This document shows, one piece after another, positions 13,841 through 13,999 of a stretch of 13,999 nucleotides of DNA. The notes beneath the pieces were generated by a model, which was given only the letters and a program-made list of their open reading frames with translations, searched no databases and had not been told where the DNA came from. The first letter of the stretch is position 1; each line of letters opens with the position of its first letter. The stretch covers positions 1-13,999 of the forward strand of contig JBGQBN010000077.1 of NCBI GenBank assembly GCA_041494805.1. The letters are read 5' to 3'. The DNA comes from JBGQBN01 sp041494805 (GTDB lineage: Bacteria; Acidobacteriota; Terriglobia; Terriglobales; Acidobacteriaceae). Both the position numbers and the translations under genes were made by a program.

Positions 13841-13999
13841 ATCGGTGTATCTGGCTCCGTTGACCTCCTCAGCAGAATTCTGAGACTTGAATTTCACCCT
13901 GGAGGAGCGGGACAGCTGAAATGCCCGCCACCAGCGTCAGGGACCCTTTTCAGGCGTGCCTGCAGCACGCACATCGCCTCACCAGTAGCCCGCCAGTGA
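13841..13999. other. Non-coding end of window, with a possible start of a further gene
   Basis: I see no convincing gene in these 159 bases. An ATG at 13921 opens a + strand frame that runs to the window end (26 codons). A GGAGGAG at 13901-13907 lies 13 bases before it, which is too far for a good ribosome binding site. Two hairpins are visible: CTCAG/CTGAG around a CAGAATTCTG palindrome (13868-13884), and GCGTGC/GCACGC (13954-13970). Neither has a following T-run. Confidence 0.3.

Noticed and set aside
13921..13999. Start of a new gene at the right edge
   Set aside because: Only 26 codons are visible, the purine-rich stretch is too far from the ATG, and the amino acid sequence shows no family signal.

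Overview
The window looks like a chromosomal stretch from a high-GC bacterium, most likely an acidobacterium (Terriglobia/Koribacter-like). That placement is inference. It rests on the mix of genes (octaheme hydroxylamine-oxidoreductase-type cytochrome, diadenylate cyclase operon, DUF2905 protein, cysteine dioxygenase) and on intergenic hairpin units of a kind I associate with acidobacterial genomes. There are no rRNA or tRNA genes, no CRISPR array and no recognisable transposase.

Left part (1-1820): a small two-helix membrane protein (DUF2905 type) on the + strand converges on a secreted octaheme c-type cytochrome of the hydroxylamine oxidoreductase (HAO) family on the - strand. The intergenic region between the cytochrome and xseA carries a perfect CRP/FNR-type palindrome (1741-1756).

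Middle left (1821-6240, + strand): xseA (exonuclease VII large subunit), then the well known cdaA-cdaR-glmM set: the membrane diadenylate cyclase that makes c-di-AMP, its YbbR-domain partner, and phosphoglucosamine mutase. These genes tie c-di-AMP signalling to peptidoglycan precursor supply. xseB is not in the window.

Middle (6296-12893, - strand, read right to left): queA (queuosine synthesis), cdo (cysteine dioxygenase), an unrecognised lipoprotein, polA (DNA polymerase I, apparently without a working proofreading site), and an AT-richer SIR2-like NADase-type gene split by a frameshift. The SIR2 gene sits between core genes polA and glmM and looks like an accessory, probably defence-related, insertion. 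A four-unit 15-bp tandem repeat lies between cdo and the lipoprotein gene, and a cluster of hairpins lies between queA and cdo.

Right part (13058-13999, + strand): a class II aldolase-family protein divergent from queA, then about 160 bases with no convincing gene before the window ends.

Most of the window is ordinary core genome. The best candidates for a second look are the octaheme cytochrome with its CRP-like operator, the broken SIR2 gene, a cysteine dioxygenase that appears to keep the cofactor-forming cysteine usually absent from bacterial enzymes, and the intergenic repeat structures. I do not see a multi-gene undescribed system.
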